Of a stretch of DNA of 64,000 bases, positions 58,101-64,000 are shown in pieces (the stretch's first letter is position 1; each line of letters opens with the position of its first letter). The notes below the pieces were generated by a model. It searched no databases and was not told the origin of the DNA. It was given only the letters and a program-made list of their open reading frames with translations. The DNA is from Lineus longissimus. Lineage: Eukaryota; Nemertea; Pilidiophora; Heteronemertea; Lineidae. The DNA lies in assembly GCF_910592395.1 (NCBI RefSeq), contig NC_088312.1:7876001-7940000 (forward strand), read 5' to 3'. The position numbers and the translations under genes were made by a program.

Positions 58101-60309
58101 CTTGGAGGGGTCAAGGTACAAAACCGCCAGTCGTGCTCAGAATTAATTCTAAACGCTGGTAACAGTCGTAGCTGTGAGATACAAGATGCAATCATCAAAC
58201 TGAAATTAATAAAATATTTAATTAATCGATATTCGGAGCAATCAATCAAAACAGATAGCGCTGTCATTCTTTGATTTAGAAACTCATTTATAGCATGAAA
58301 GATCTCAATCTTGTGTTGGTGAAAAAATGTGATGATGATTAGATCTTTATGGATGCATCTGGGAAGACAAATGACTGATTGCGTCAGTGGATGCATCTGG
58401 GAAGATGTTTTAAAATGGATATTGTCTCTTGACAAAAGACGGAGTGCCTAATCCTAATGGCACATTAAACACTCACCACGCTTAAAGGAGAAATACTCCC
58501 TGGAGAATAACACCTCTAAGCGAAGGAACACTGATTAAGGAGAAGATGTGCAGGTGAATTTTTGAGTGTTTCAGTTTTATTTCGAAGCATGGAGCAAACA
58601 GATTTGCTGTGATCTTTTTAGTGTGAAGAAAGGAAAGCTAACATGTATCTGATCTGATCATGGACCATGTCATATCATATTTCAAGATGGTATTTTCATG
58701 AGGTACATGTAATGTAAATTTACTCTTTCTCATTGCAGGGCAAGTTGGGTGAACTGTTACTGTCCATGTGTTATCAGCCGACCATTGGAAGGATAACAGT
58801 TGTGATATTGAAAGGAAGAGATCTTAAAGCAAAGGACATCACAGGCTCCTCAGGTAGGTGGACAAGAAAATCTGGATTTAATCATCAACCAGTTTGGTGT
58901 TGTGTTGTCCTTAGTGAGAGTGGCTGTAATCCTGGTAGCGTTTTCTGCTGGGGTGAATCCAGTGTCCTTGGAGGCTGTCCTCAAGCTCTTGGCTGATATA
59001 ATGGGGTTCTACTCAGAGTGAGAGGGGCTGTACTCCTGGCAGTGTTTTCTGCTGGGGTGGTGTATGACAAGCAAAACACGTCTCCTTGGAAACTCCTCAA
59101 AGTTCTTTGCCACCACACTGTAGTCTGGAGTGGAACAAAATACGAATAGAGGAGAGATTGATGGGTTGTGATAGTTCTCCTCCTTGAGCTGAACGAGTGT
59201 GTTTCTGGTTCGACAAGGTGGATAAAGATTAATGTGTGACTCATCAATACCACAAACAATTTCACATTTCATTGATATGAAAAGTGAATGAGATTTTGTC
59301 ATTCGATTTCACTCGTTTCATTTCAACATTAATCCCAGGATCAAAAACCAATAATCTAGGGTTCTTAAGTCGATATCGCCTGTCTAAAACCTGGATGGAT
59401 ATTGCCCAGGGGATTTTGCATCGAGATTCTGTATCGGTGAACAGCATGCTTTATCACCAAGCATGAGATGAATGTTAGTCTTATAGACGCTTTACCTTCT
59501 ATTGGTTTTCCTTGCACTCCGTGGTACCTCACCAATAACTGAAAGCGGTAACACGATCAATGGAAATGTGGAACCAGCCCCAGGAATCGAGGCACATCAT
59601 ATACCGTTCCTCAAGGTTCCGTTTTCTAGATACGTGCGGTGCAGGTGGCTTGGTGCCTTTGGACTTTGTACTCATTAGTAGACAGTCACCGCTTTGTTGT
59701 TCATAATTGGCCATGATTGTGGTATCTAGAAAGTGAGTGGTTCCACAGACTAGCTTATAGATGGACAAGGTTATCCCCATTTTTAAACTTAAGGGGAGAA
59801 TATAGGTAGATGATCCAATTGGTGGTATCCAGATGACTATAAAGCACAGTTAAGAGGAACTTGGCTCTGATTAGGCTTCGTGATAATTTGCTGTATGTTT
59901 TCTACTAAAACAAATTGTCAGTTTTATGAAAGATGTTGATGCAATGGTTGGGTTTCTCCCCAAAAAGGTTTACAAGCGTAACGTGCTTCATTTTGTCTTT
60001 TCAGATCCGTACGTGAAGATCTGGTTGATGCACGGCCAGAAACGTCTCGAGAAGAAGAAAACGACCATCAAGAAGCGTAATCTGAATCCTGTATTCAACG
60101 AATCGTTCATTTTTGACGTGCCGCTCGAAAGAATCCGCGACACCTGCATGCAGGTCACCGTCATGGACTATGATAATTTCTCCAAAAATGATATGATCGG
60201 CCAGGTGATGCTAGGACCACGATCAGGACCTGCGGAAATGAAACATTGGAACGACATGATATCGAAGCCTCGTCAAGCCGTTGCTCAGTGGCATCTGTTA
60301 AAGATGTGA
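1050..60309 (+). CDS. syt7: Synaptotagmin-7-like protein, complete spliced gene (seven core exons)
   Basis: Proposed join: 1050-1116, 21489-21789, 44154-44253, 52804-53137, 55497-55666, 58739-58853, 60005-60309. This is 1392 bases, encoding 463 residues. Every exon is bounded by AG/GT and every phase fits. Family role: a vesicle or plasma-membrane Ca2+ sensor that binds phospholipids and SNAREs and drives slow or asynchronous release, vesicle replenishment and lysosome exocytosis. Visible layout: short lumenal N-terminus (1-28), transmembrane segment (about 29-51), CxxC next to the membrane (C51, C54), basic KRKK stop-transfer, a Gly/Ser/Lys-rich linker (about 59-195), C2A (about 196-320) and C2B (about 329-463). 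The FEGFPYEK junction and the WHLLK end are typical of SYT7. C2A ligands are D226, D232, D285, D287, D293; C2B ligands are D357, D363, D417, D419, D425. Identification of the C2 part is firm; the N-terminal exons are inferred from splice phase and topology. Confidence 0.88.
7850..8757. repeat. 85-bp minisatellite, about ten units
   Basis: A unit containing CAGAGCTGTTGTTACATAAA, TGTAGCCCTGCTGTCATC and CATTACTGCCACTGAGTACC recurs with AGAG anchors at 7981, 8067, 8152, 8237, 8322, 8407, 8492, 8577 and 8662. The spacing is 86 once and then exactly 85. A more diverged unit lies before the array (near 7893) and a truncated one after it (near 8731). The central units differ at only a few positions, such as CTGCCC versus CCACCC and GTTGTT versus GTTGCT. 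85 is not a multiple of three, so this is not a coding repeat. No repeat-spacer alternation is present. Confidence 0.95.
8886..9255. repeat. 15-16 bp pyrimidine-rich array, core TTCGCCTT (left arm)
   Basis: Around two dozen cores of TTCGCCTT or TTTGCCTT are each followed by a variable 6-8 base pyrimidine-rich spacer such as TTCCCAT or CTCCTAT. The core is conserved but the spacer is not. The array opens spurious Phe/Leu/Ser/Pro-rich reading frames on the + strand (8814-9170 and 8881-9336) that should not be taken as proteins. It is the reverse complement in kind of the array at 9644-9966. Confidence 0.9.
9256..9643. other. Spacer between the two opposed arrays, with its own direct repeat
   Basis: The spacer carries an approximately 40-bp direct repeat. 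ACCCATGTTTGTTGAGTCAA near 9274 and ACCCATGTTTGTGCGGCCAA near 9475 are each followed by TCTTTCATATGARAGTGT. A perfect 12-bp palindrome GGGGGTACCCCC lies at 9347-9358. There is no gene. The direct repeats suggest that the locus grew by duplication, or is the remnant of an element flanked by inverted satellite arms. Confidence 0.7.
9644..9966. repeat. 15-16 bp purine-rich array, core AAGGCGAA (right, inverted arm)
   Basis: About 21 consecutive units of 15 or 16 bp fit GGC-R-A-n-n-T-n-r-G-A-n-n-A-A, for example GGCGAATTGAGAAAA and GGCAAGTTAGGAGAA. It is the same unit type as 8886-9255 but in the opposite orientation. The long minus-strand ORF at 9609-10106 is an artefact of this array. Confidence 0.9.
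18821..19340. repeat. Cluster of short palindromes built on TTTGGCAAGC
   Basis: Hairpin units lie at 19223-19255 (CCCTGTTTGGCAAGC, centre CCGG, CTTGCCGAACAGGG), 19268-19294 (CTGTTTGG to CCAAACAG) and 19309-19336 (CCTGTTCGGCGAGC to GGCTTGCCAAATAG). A weaker fourth unit lies near 19190-19212 (CCTCT to AGAGG). A related unit, TTTGGCAAGCCCGGCTCACC, lies about 400 bp upstream near 18822. The units share a core, so they look like copies of one foldback motif. Overlapping ORFs on both strands here are by-products. Confidence 0.8.
20239..20292. repeat. 17-bp inverted repeat with 20-nt loop (foldback element)
   Basis: CCTCTCTATCGAGGACT at 20239-20255 pairs with AGTCCTTAATAGAGAGG at 20276-20292, with two mismatches next to each other. 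The loop is about 20 nt. This looks like a small MITE-like or foldback repeat inside intron 1. No target-site duplication was confirmed. Confidence 0.65.
21086..21415 (+). repeat. Degenerate tandem repeats resembling the transmembrane-coding exon
   Basis: Just upstream of exon 2 the intron repeats the motif that encodes [10 protein letters not shown] in exon 2. GTTGCAGCTGTTGTTGGTGG at 21202 reads [30 protein letters not shown] at 21315 reads I-T-A-V-V-S, with GIG-HGTVVG following. A partial AGTGGCATTGGTACTGTTGG lies at 21394, and a weak match near 21086. A flanking CCGCTGCA word also repeats with 120-bp spacing (21143 and 21263). These may be decayed copies of exon 2 or members of a minisatellite that the exon grew out of. 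None has a clean splice-bounded ORF. Confidence 0.6.
21489..21789 (+). CDS. syt7: Exon 2: transmembrane segment and juxtamembrane linker
   Basis: The acceptor is TCTCTTTCTCTTTGCAG and the donor is ATCAA|GTATGT. The exon covers residues 23-123 (phase 1 in, phase 2 out). It encodes a sequon NES at 25-27, a hydrophobic helix from about I29 to C51 containing GIGG, then CYWC followed by LKRKK. The cysteines at the cytosolic membrane edge match the position of palmitoylated cysteines in SYT7. The cytosolic part is rich in Gly, Lys and Gln and ends RKTIK, similar in position to the KKAIK of vertebrate SYT7. Its ATG at 21491 has a purine at -3 and could start a shorter protein if exon 1 is not used. 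Confidence 0.82.
22039..22144 (+). CDS. syt7: Candidate alternative last exon giving a C2-less membrane-anchored isoform
   Basis: Acceptor CTCATTTCACAG lies 249 bp after the exon-2 donor. Spliced to exon 2 in phase (AA|A = Lys123), it reads [10 protein letters not shown] and on for 34 codons to TAA at 22142-22144, so the product would have 157 residues: lumenal tail, membrane anchor and a short cytosolic tail with an acidic YEDID stretch. AATAAA follows at 22181-22186. Short splice forms of SYT7 lacking C2 domains are known in mammals, which makes this plausible. An internal donor (CTTCAG|GTATCG at 22076/22077) would give a 38-bp cassette, but that leaves phase 1 and does not fit exon 3. Confidence 0.5.
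22181..22186 (+). terminator. AATAAA, candidate poly(A) signal for the short isoform
   Basis: A canonical hexamer lies 37 nt after the TAA of the candidate alternative last exon, with T-rich sequence downstream (near 22206-22222). Random AATAAA is common in AT-rich DNA, so the evidence is the position rather than the word. Confidence 0.4.
27733..27941. repeat. Three direct copies of TTAGATGAACACTGT
   Basis: Copies start near 27734, 27884 and 27915. Each is followed by GAACAGAAGTACTG or GACAGAACTACTG, or a truncated form. The first is separated from the others by about 150 bp. Small local duplication inside intron 2; no coding content. Confidence 0.7.
31999..32095 (+). mobile_element. tRNA-derived SINE head (pol III type 2 promoter)
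   Basis: The stretch has an A-box-like GGAGTGGCGCAGTGGATAA starting near 32004 and a B-box-like GAGTTCAAGTT starting near 32051, about 45 bp apart as in tRNA-derived SINEs. It continues GCGAGCGCCAGAGC and then runs into A-rich sequence. A true tRNA gene is rejected because no cloverleaf with matching acceptor ends is visible. The 191-codon ORF at 31981-32556 starts inside this element and is probably spurious. Confidence 0.6.
42820..43866. repeat. About 1 kb A-rich array with core AAAGACAAC / AAAGCAAC
   Basis: Units of about 14-21 bp keep the core RGACAAC or RGCAAC followed by a run of A. Several spacer types alternate: CATCTAGGT or CATCTAGAT, GGGT, ACGT, AGA and GG. Longer blocks combining several of these repeat near 43340-43640 and 43680-43860, a higher-order structure. 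The many overlapping minus-strand ORFs rich in Phe, Cys, Leu and Ser (42922-43848) are artefacts. Confidence 0.92.
44154..44253 (+). CDS. syt7: Exon 3: linker between transmembrane segment and C2A
   Basis: Acceptor CTTCCTTTTCAG and donor CACGAT|GTAAGT are both strong. Entering in phase 2 it completes Lys123 and encodes residues 124-156, beginning [13 protein letters not shown] and ending NPTLHD, leaving phase 0. The other two frames contain stops (TAA, TGA), and only the frame that exon 2 demands is open, which supports its being a real exon. The residues are polar and low in hydrophobicity, as expected for the flexible linker. I recognise no motif. Confidence 0.75.
44756..45022 (+). mobile_element. 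SINE-like element with 5S rRNA-like promoter, copy 1
   Basis: The unit starts GTATAGTACCCCCAGG. Near 44850-44901 it holds GAAGTTAAGCAACGTTGAGC and GGATTGGTGACCGGC, close matches to the 5S rRNA A-box and C-box internal control regions. Upstream lies GGCCCAGTGGTTGGCGCG, which is tRNA A-box-like. The body ends GGGGGGAATGATG, directly abutting copy 2, with a head-to-head spacing of 267 bp. It is not a 5S gene because the outer stem and the 5' half do not match. Confidence 0.7.
45023..45390 (+). mobile_element. SINE-like element with 5S rRNA-like promoter, copy 2 with a different body
   Basis: The first about 150 bp (to about 45175) are almost identical to copy 1, including the 5S-like boxes. After CGCGTATAATACA the sequence is unrelated to copy 1 and ends in an ATGATGATGGTGATGATGACG simple tail near 45354-45380, the kind of 3' tail SINEs carry. 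So two families share one head and sit in tandem. Confidence 0.65.
49155..49277 (+). CDS. syt7: Candidate acidic linker cassette exon (core 49218-49277)
   Basis: This is an open frame ending [17 protein letters not shown] before GTCAGT. Two phase-0 acceptors are possible. One is AAACAG before 49218 (20 codons, starting LFSGG). The other is GAGCAG before 49155, which has a better pyrimidine tract (TTCTCACTCTCTC) and gives 41 codons containing DLVN. Either fits between exon 3 and exon 4 without a frameshift. Vertebrate SYT7 has DLVN followed by an acidic LSPGSEEDE just before C2A, so the resemblance in order and position is suggestive. The donor GTCAGT is non-consensus. It could instead be a pseudoexon. 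Confidence 0.45.
49345..49590. repeat. Three copies of TTCTGCAAATGAATT-like sequence
   Basis: TTCTGCAAATGAATT at 49345, TTCTGCAAATGAATTGCC at 49512 and TGCTGCAAACGAATTGCTTG at 49571 are each followed by a (T)AGAGATTT or TTGAGATAT-type stretch. They lie just after the linker cassette. A partial relative, TTCTGTAAATGATG, follows the second cassette copy near 50815. Confidence 0.6.
50626..50700 (+). pseudogene. Diverged second copy of the acidic linker cassette
   Basis: Acceptor CATTGCGCAG precedes [12 protein letters not shown], and the open frame continues to a QR|GTCAAA junction and beyond, to TGA near 50752. It parallels the first cassette base for base in places: GACTTRGTT upstream, CAG followed by a T-rich TTTTCTGRGGG, and TTTTG-GCAYGGGYGAAAT downstream. 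It is still phase 0 in and out (75 bp), but the donor is poor and a TAG lies in frame upstream. It may be a mutually exclusive cassette or a dead duplicate. Confidence 0.4.
51935..52322. repeat. Minisatellite of about 80-90 bp, four to five diverged units
   Basis: GACATCTC or GACGTCTC words recur at 52030, 52120, 52201 and 52283. Each is followed by AGT(C/T)C, a CCCAATCTTTTCT-type stretch, TTAATGCACAATCC and CAGCCTGTTCTAC, and an earlier partial unit lies near 51940. Unit lengths vary (90, 81, 82). It lies shortly before the C2A exon. Non-coding. Confidence 0.75.
52804..53137 (+). CDS. syt7: Exon 4: end of linker and most of C2A
   Basis: Acceptor TTTCTCTCCCCTAG, donor GAAG|GTGAGT. It encodes residues 157-267 plus the first base of Gly268 (phase 0 in, phase 1 out). 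After a Ser/Glu/Gly-rich linker of about 39 residues, C2A begins at LGRIHF (L196). Ca2+ loop 1 is [13 protein letters not shown] with ligands D226 and D232, and the polybasic strand [17 protein letters not shown] is intact. The first codon is ATG, but here it is internal. This exon alone identifies a synaptotagmin of the SYT7 type ([22 protein letters not shown]). Confidence 0.95.
53138..55496 (+). other. Intron 4
   Basis: Bounded by GTGAGT and TTTTCTTTTGAAG. It holds no gene. A small imperfect direct repeat is visible: a block with CCTATTGAAGGG near 54311 and one with CCTGCTGAAGGG near 54457, each about 50 bp and ending CATGTG. The acceptor ending GAAG repeats the exon-4 end (TTTGAAG), so the exact junction is fixed by the AG and by the protein frame. 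Confidence 0.7.
55497..55666 (+). CDS. syt7: Exon 5: end of C2A and C2A-C2B hinge
   Basis: It completes Gly268 and encodes residues 269-324: [13 protein letters not shown], then Ca2+ loop 3 [14 protein letters not shown] with ligands D285, D287 and D293, then [18 protein letters not shown]. It ends GCTAGG|GTAGGT in phase 0. The FEGFPYEK string made across the exon 4/5 junction is a SYT7 hallmark. The short C2 hinge (about ALARGKLG) is completed by exon 6. Reading on past the donor gives an unrelated ORF to 55843 that is intronic. Confidence 0.95.
57005..57075 (-). mobile_element. Possible fragment of a tRNA-derived SINE
   Basis: On the minus strand GCGGGTTCCAGCCC (57030-57043) matches a pol III B-box (GGTTCnAnnCC), preceded by GCTTGGTTGTCAAGATA, which resembles an anticodon-stem remnant. 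No A-box or tail was identified, so this is only a hint. Confidence 0.25.
58484..58515. repeat. Dispersed short hairpin repeat, copy 1 (second copy at 61264-61292)
   Basis: AGGAGAAATACTCCCTGG followed by AGAATAACACC matches AGGAGGAATACTCTCCTG followed by AGAATAAATCC at 61264-61292. Both contain a GGAG to CTCC inverted core. They lie on opposite sides of the C2B exons, one intronic and one in the 3' region. Confidence 0.5.
58739..58853 (+). CDS. syt7: Exon 6: start of C2B
   Basis: Acceptor CTCATTGCAG, donor TCCTCAG|GTAGGT. It encodes residues 325-362 plus one base of D363 (phase 0 in, phase 1 out). [11 protein letters not shown] opens C2B as in SYT7 (GELLLSLCY), and AKDITGSS carries the first ligand D357. 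Reading past the donor produces a spurious 87-codon ORF. Confidence 0.95.
58854..60004 (+). other. Intron 6 with a local direct duplication
   Basis: Bounded by GTAGGT and TTTTGTCTTTTCAG. A block at about 58912-58991 (AGTGAGAGTGGCTGTAATCC, GTTTTCTGCTGGGGTG, TCCTTGGAGGCTGTCCTCAA) recurs at about 59017-59104 in diverged form (GTTTTCTGCTGGGGTGG, TCTCCTTGGAAACTCCTCAA). The offset is about 105 bp. No gene. Confidence 0.7.
60005..60309 (+). CDS. syt7: Exon 7: remainder of C2B and stop codon
   Basis: Acceptor GTCTTTTCAG. It completes D363 and encodes residues 364-463, ending at TGA 60307-60309. DPYVKIWLM follows the split aspartate. The polybasic strand [14 protein letters not shown], the core [10 protein letters not shown] and loop 3 [13 protein letters not shown] (ligands D417, D419, D425) are intact. 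The C-terminus [20 protein letters not shown] is the helix plus WHxL ending that SYT7 proteins share. No truncation or frameshift is seen. An open frame upstream of the acceptor (59926-60004) is intronic. Confidence 0.96.
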
Positions 60310-61873
60310 GGACCAAATACGACACCGAAACTATAGTGCGCTAATGGACAATAATCAAAACCTCAAGAGGACTGAGGATCAACTTTTCGCCAGATTTGAC
60401 AGAGGATACCTGTAAGGAGCTTCAATTTTGGTAGAAATAATTCGACAATGAGCACAGGCGGCCTTCTCACAGGACTTTCTCTACTCTGGCGCATTTGTCC
60501 GAGAGACCTAATCCAAATTGGACCTAGTATACTTAATAAATACATGTTGAGGTTTACCAAAATATGGAGGACTTGTTTGCCTAGTTATTCTGTCCCCGAT
60601 TACGACAATCCCTGTACAGATGCCAAAAATGTCAAACCCGCTTCGCATAATTTCAAATTTTGTCCTTGTTTAGTAATCATTTTGCATATTGTGTGTACAG
60701 GGCATAAGCCTGGTAAAAACAGGAGTCCCTAAAACAGCTCTAAGCATAAGTGATATAAATTTTAATTAATCAAGAAAGTTTGACAAATTTGGAGGATGAG
60801 GGTTGATGACTAAATCAAAGCGATTTCTGAATAGACTCTAATTTGTTGAGGGTTGAGAGAGCCTGTAGCTTTGGGCCATCATTGAAGTACTTATGCATCA
60901 AATTGCCCATGTTATCCCCTCTCTACCTTGCAAAAGTTTAAAGTTGAACTTAACCATGCAGGTGCATTATATTTTCCAAGCTCTTCGTCACATTTATTTG
61001 ATGCATAAGTTTCCAATTGTGGCCCCTTAAAGGTCTAGTCCACCAGTGGATTTTCCTCAGTTAGTTCATTCTGATGTGACTATTGGCAAATAGAGGTGGC
61101 TCGAGGTCATTTCTTGATGAAGGGACAAACACTTCTTTGCATTTGAGGGAAAGCATAACTGGAAATCTTCATGGGTTTTCAGCCGAAGTTGGAGTCGCTG
61201 AGGCCAACGACCTCAATCGGTGTGTAACCGTAGTGGCATGGAAAAGCGTTCATCTTGCCCTTTAGGAGGAATACTCTCCTGAGAATAAATCCGGGCAGAG
61301 TGCAGAGTCGTGAATGCTGAAGAAGAAGAAGCTTCATGGGTGGATGGTTCTGGACTAGACTTGTACTCCATGAACGAGGCAAAATTGGCCAATATGGTGT
61401 ATTCAAGTAAAAATGCTGTGTGTGATATCAGGTAGATCCGTGTTATGTGTGTTAGTTTTATAAAATAGATGCATACTTTTTTATTGGTTGTGAACAATAA
61501 CACCACTTTGTTAGCTTGTGCAAATACATAATTTAAAGGAGGTCACTTAAAGGACGTCAAGCATGATCTCTAATGTTTAGTTACAGAGTCCCTCTTTAGG
61601 TGGCCCCTTCAAGACGCATCAGAAAATGTTTATTCTACAACAGTGTACATTTTGGATGCGCCCCTCTTTTGAAGAGGATGATTACTATCCGCCCTTTTGG
61701 GGGGCAACAGGCTGCTACTCCTTTAAACCAGATGATTGTTATGTTATTCCTGTTATATCGTTATTTGTTTTGTATAGGGATCATATCCTATTATGTAGTT
61801 TATACCTTACGAACAAGTCCCCAGCATCCTAACCCTGTAGAAAAAACCAAGGAGACCCATCCAGGGTGGGTTT

Positions 61874-61974
61874 GGGTGCCCTCATCCTGAGGGAATCAGG
61901 TGTTAATGTTCAGCCCTGCACACAGGGCCGGAGAAGCGAATATTAAGACCTGATATACTCAGGATGGGGTGCCC
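61874..61974 (+). repeat. Stem-loop with arms of about 33 nt just before AATAAA
   Basis: Arm 1 at 61874-61907 (CATCCTGAG, ATCAGGTGTTAAT) is complementary to arm 2 at 61942-61974 (ATTAAGACCTGAT, CTCAGGATG), with a 3-nt internal mismatch and a few mismatches near the base. The loop of about 34 nt contains GCCCTG to CAGGGC, which can form an inner hairpin. AATAAA follows at 61978. It could be an RNA regulatory hairpin in a long 3' UTR or the foldback end of a mobile element. Confidence 0.65.
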
Positions 61975-61977
61975 TGA

Positions 61978-61983
61978 AATAAA
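61978..61983 (+). terminator. AATAAA, candidate distal poly(A) signal
   Basis: The hexamer lies 4 nt after the stem-loop. Using it would make a 3' UTR of about 1.7 kb. It is one of several candidates and I cannot rank them. Confidence 0.3.
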
Positions 61984-63204
61984 GAGAGCTCCAATGGTTC
62001 TTTATTGTAATGAAATGAGAGATTAGGTATATATATATTTGTTTGTGACCCCACATGCCTGTTTCGTTACACAGTTAGGACATATTTAAGTACAATTAGA
62101 TAAATTAGATACCAGTATATCATTTTGGTCCTGTTTGGAAAATATTTAACACCAATGTTGCACAAATAGTTCACCTTTTGTATGCTCTTTGTTTAGTTAT
62201 TCATTTCCAACAACAATCAGATCCCAACAAACCTGCAACAAATATTTTTTCAGATTTTTTAATCAATGATTATATATGGAAGTTTGAAAGAGGTGACATT
62301 GATACCACTGTCTGGTGCAATAATGCATGGTGCTTGTCACGTGCACGGGCATTTGAAATAAGGCAATATTGTATTAGAGTGAGTGATTTAGACCTGTCTT
62401 TTGATTGTACATGTCGGCTGGGGGTTACACAGAGTTCATGTTGTCATTTTGTATTGAAATACCAGCTACAATATCGGCAAATTTTGTTTTGAATTTCTGG
62501 TGACACCGCAGCACTGATTCAGAACCCTCAAACATTTGTCAAAGGAGTTTTGGGGGTTTGCAATGATGTCCGTCAAAAGAACACGAAAATTGGAGTGGTC
62601 TGATTTTTTAAAGCAATGTCTGTATCACGGACTTGCATGGGAAGTATTTTTTTCAGTTTGCATAATTTTTTAATTTTTTGCTGAATTTTTTTGATTTTTG
62701 CATGAACCAATAAAACAGTACTCCTCCTCACGTACCATACATCTTGAGAGCCTGACGGTCTATAGATCAAGCACAAAATAGTTTCATGTAAAATATGCAA
62801 AGATGGCATTTTCATGGAAGTTTCATTCTTTACATAATAGGAACAACTTTGTGTTAAATTATATACAATAAAAAATCATGGTATTTTGCTTGAGAATAGT
62901 TTTGAGGTAGGAGTTTGTTGACCAGTGTGTTGAATAAATACTTGTGGTGTATCTAGTGTATAAAGAATGATTATTGTGATGTGTAGCTAACATTTGTGGG
63001 GGATGAAATTTCAAAGTAGGTCTCCTTATTGGTGGATTATCAGGAAGTATTTACTTTAGTTATAAAGGCTACACAACTGAAAAAACATGGCTACAAATTT
63101 GAAGATATCACAGCTTGATATCCATTTATTGCGATCTATGATGATTAAAGTCGTGTTAGAATAATTTGGGAATATTTGTTGAAAATGCACTGCCTGTGAA
63201 CAGT

Positions 63205-63330
63205 CTGGTAGAGGTTGGAAAACCATCCAATAATTTTGGCTTTCCCCTCCATCAGTGAGTGGATCAGTTCAGCCCCTTGGGTTGGATGATTTTTCGTCCT
63301 AGTTTTGGTTGGTTTTCCATCCTCTGCCAG
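63205..63330. repeat. 26-bp inverted repeat with 74-nt loop
   Basis: CTGGTAGAGGTTGGAAAACC at 63205 onward (arm to 63230) pairs with the arm at 63305-63330 (TTGGTTGGTTTTCCATCCTC and on), matching at 23 of 26 positions. The interior is T-rich with no ORF. It looks like a foldback or MITE remnant in the 3' flank. Confidence 0.7.
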
Positions 63331-63350
63331 TCTGCTGTAAAACTATAAAC

Positions 63351-63449
63351 TGTATTCACTAGAGATACAGGAGTAGACTGTATCCACCAGAAATACATCT
63401 ATGTATTCACTAGGAATACATCTGTAATAATGTATTCACTAGAAATACA
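63351..63449. repeat. Four copies of TGTATTCACTAGAAATACA-like unit
   Basis: Units start at 63351, 63379 (TGTATCCACCAGAAATACA), 63402 and 63431. The spacing is irregular, 23-29 bp. Each unit is itself a weak palindrome (TGTATT to AATACA). Confidence 0.75.
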
Positions 63450-64000
63450 AATCAAGTCTGTGTAAATGTTCACAGTAAAAAGAGTGATTTGATGGGTAAA
63501 AATGTACATAAGTGTATGTGGTTGGTTCAAGTACTTAGATTATGCAATTTGTATCATAACTCTTGACTACTTTGCTCCATTACCATGAGTTGCTTCATTC
63601 AGTTCACTTTTGGTGGTTTTGCTTTCTTTAAAAGTTTATATCCCAAATCTGCACCAAGCAATATAAAACGGAATATTTCATTATATTTACAGTAAGCTTT
63701 CTACCTGAGGTGTATCCAGTGGCTGAAAAGTGTGTTCTAATTATCAAAATCTGGTGAGTTTGTTCTTGCCAAGGACGGCATATGAAAGTGGGAGGAAAGA
63801 GGAAATAACAGATTTTCGACCAGCCGTTGTAAGGGAAACATTGTCTTCTGCTTAAAAAAACAGCACAAATTTACTCCACAGTTGTCTCATTTTCACCCCT
63901 GTAATCGGAATTCAATAGCCTGAATGAAATAAAATTTTGAATTCTTAAAGTTTCTCACTTAGATCAGTTTATTTTGAATTTGAGAACTTTATGAAATTAA

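Larger units (their letters stand above)
55667..58738 (+). other. Intron 5
   Basis: Bounded by GTAGGT and TTTCTCATTGCAG. It contains several minus-strand ORFs of 117-175 codons (56906-57433, 57636-57989, 58016-58435) without recognisable domains, which I treat as chance. A possible tRNA-like B-box on the minus strand is listed separately. Confidence 0.7.
60310..64000 (+). other. 3' UTR and downstream flank
   Basis: No further coding region is supported; the ORFs here are 104 codons or shorter and unrecognised. Candidate AATAAA signals occur at 60535, 61284 and 61978, with more near 62700, 62869 and 62927. The end of the transcript cannot be fixed from sequence. The region carries two sizeable inverted repeats and a small direct repeat, listed separately. 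Confidence 0.6.

Overview
The window is animal genomic DNA from an invertebrate. It is AT-rich and intron-dominated, with GT-AG splice sites, short exons, abundant minisatellites, foldback repeats and SINE-like elements. The single gene I can support is a synaptotagmin-7-like gene (SYT7 family, Ca2+ sensor of vesicle and lysosome exocytosis) on the + strand, spanning about 59 kb. The repeat-rich style would fit a marine lophotrochozoan such as a mollusc or brachiopod, but I cannot fix the species or phylum.

Reconstructed coding chain: exon 1 (1050-1116, lumenal N-terminus), exon 2 (21489-21789, transmembrane segment and start of the linker), exon 3 (44154-44253, linker), exon 4 (52804-53137, linker end and most of C2A), exon 5 (55497-55666, end of C2A), exon 6 (58739-58853, start of C2B), exon 7 (60005-60309, rest of C2B and stop). 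All intron phases agree (1, 2, 0, 1, 0, 1), giving 1392 coding bases and 463 residues. Both C2 domains keep all five Ca2+-ligand aspartates. Two variants are suggested by the sequence. One is an alternative last exon at 22039-22144 with its own AATAAA, giving a truncated membrane-anchored protein without C2 domains. The other is an acidic linker cassette near 49155-49277, with a diverged second copy at 50626-50700.

Layout: 1-1049 is 5' flank or 5' UTR. 1117-21488 is intron 1, with an 85-bp minisatellite (7.85-8.76 kb), two opposed arrays of a 15-16 bp unit (8.89-9.97 kb), palindrome clusters (18.8-19.3 kb) and decayed repeats resembling the transmembrane exon just before exon 2. 21790-44153 is intron 2, with the alternative last exon, a tRNA-type SINE at 32.0 kb and a 1-kb AAAGACAAC-type array at 42.8-43.9 kb. 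44254-52803 is intron 3, with two 5S-rRNA-like SINE units at 44.76-45.39 kb, the linker cassettes and an approximately 85-bp minisatellite at 51.9-52.3 kb. After the stop codon at 60309 the window holds 3' UTR and flank, with two long stem-loop candidates. No second protein gene and no convincing minus-strand gene were found.
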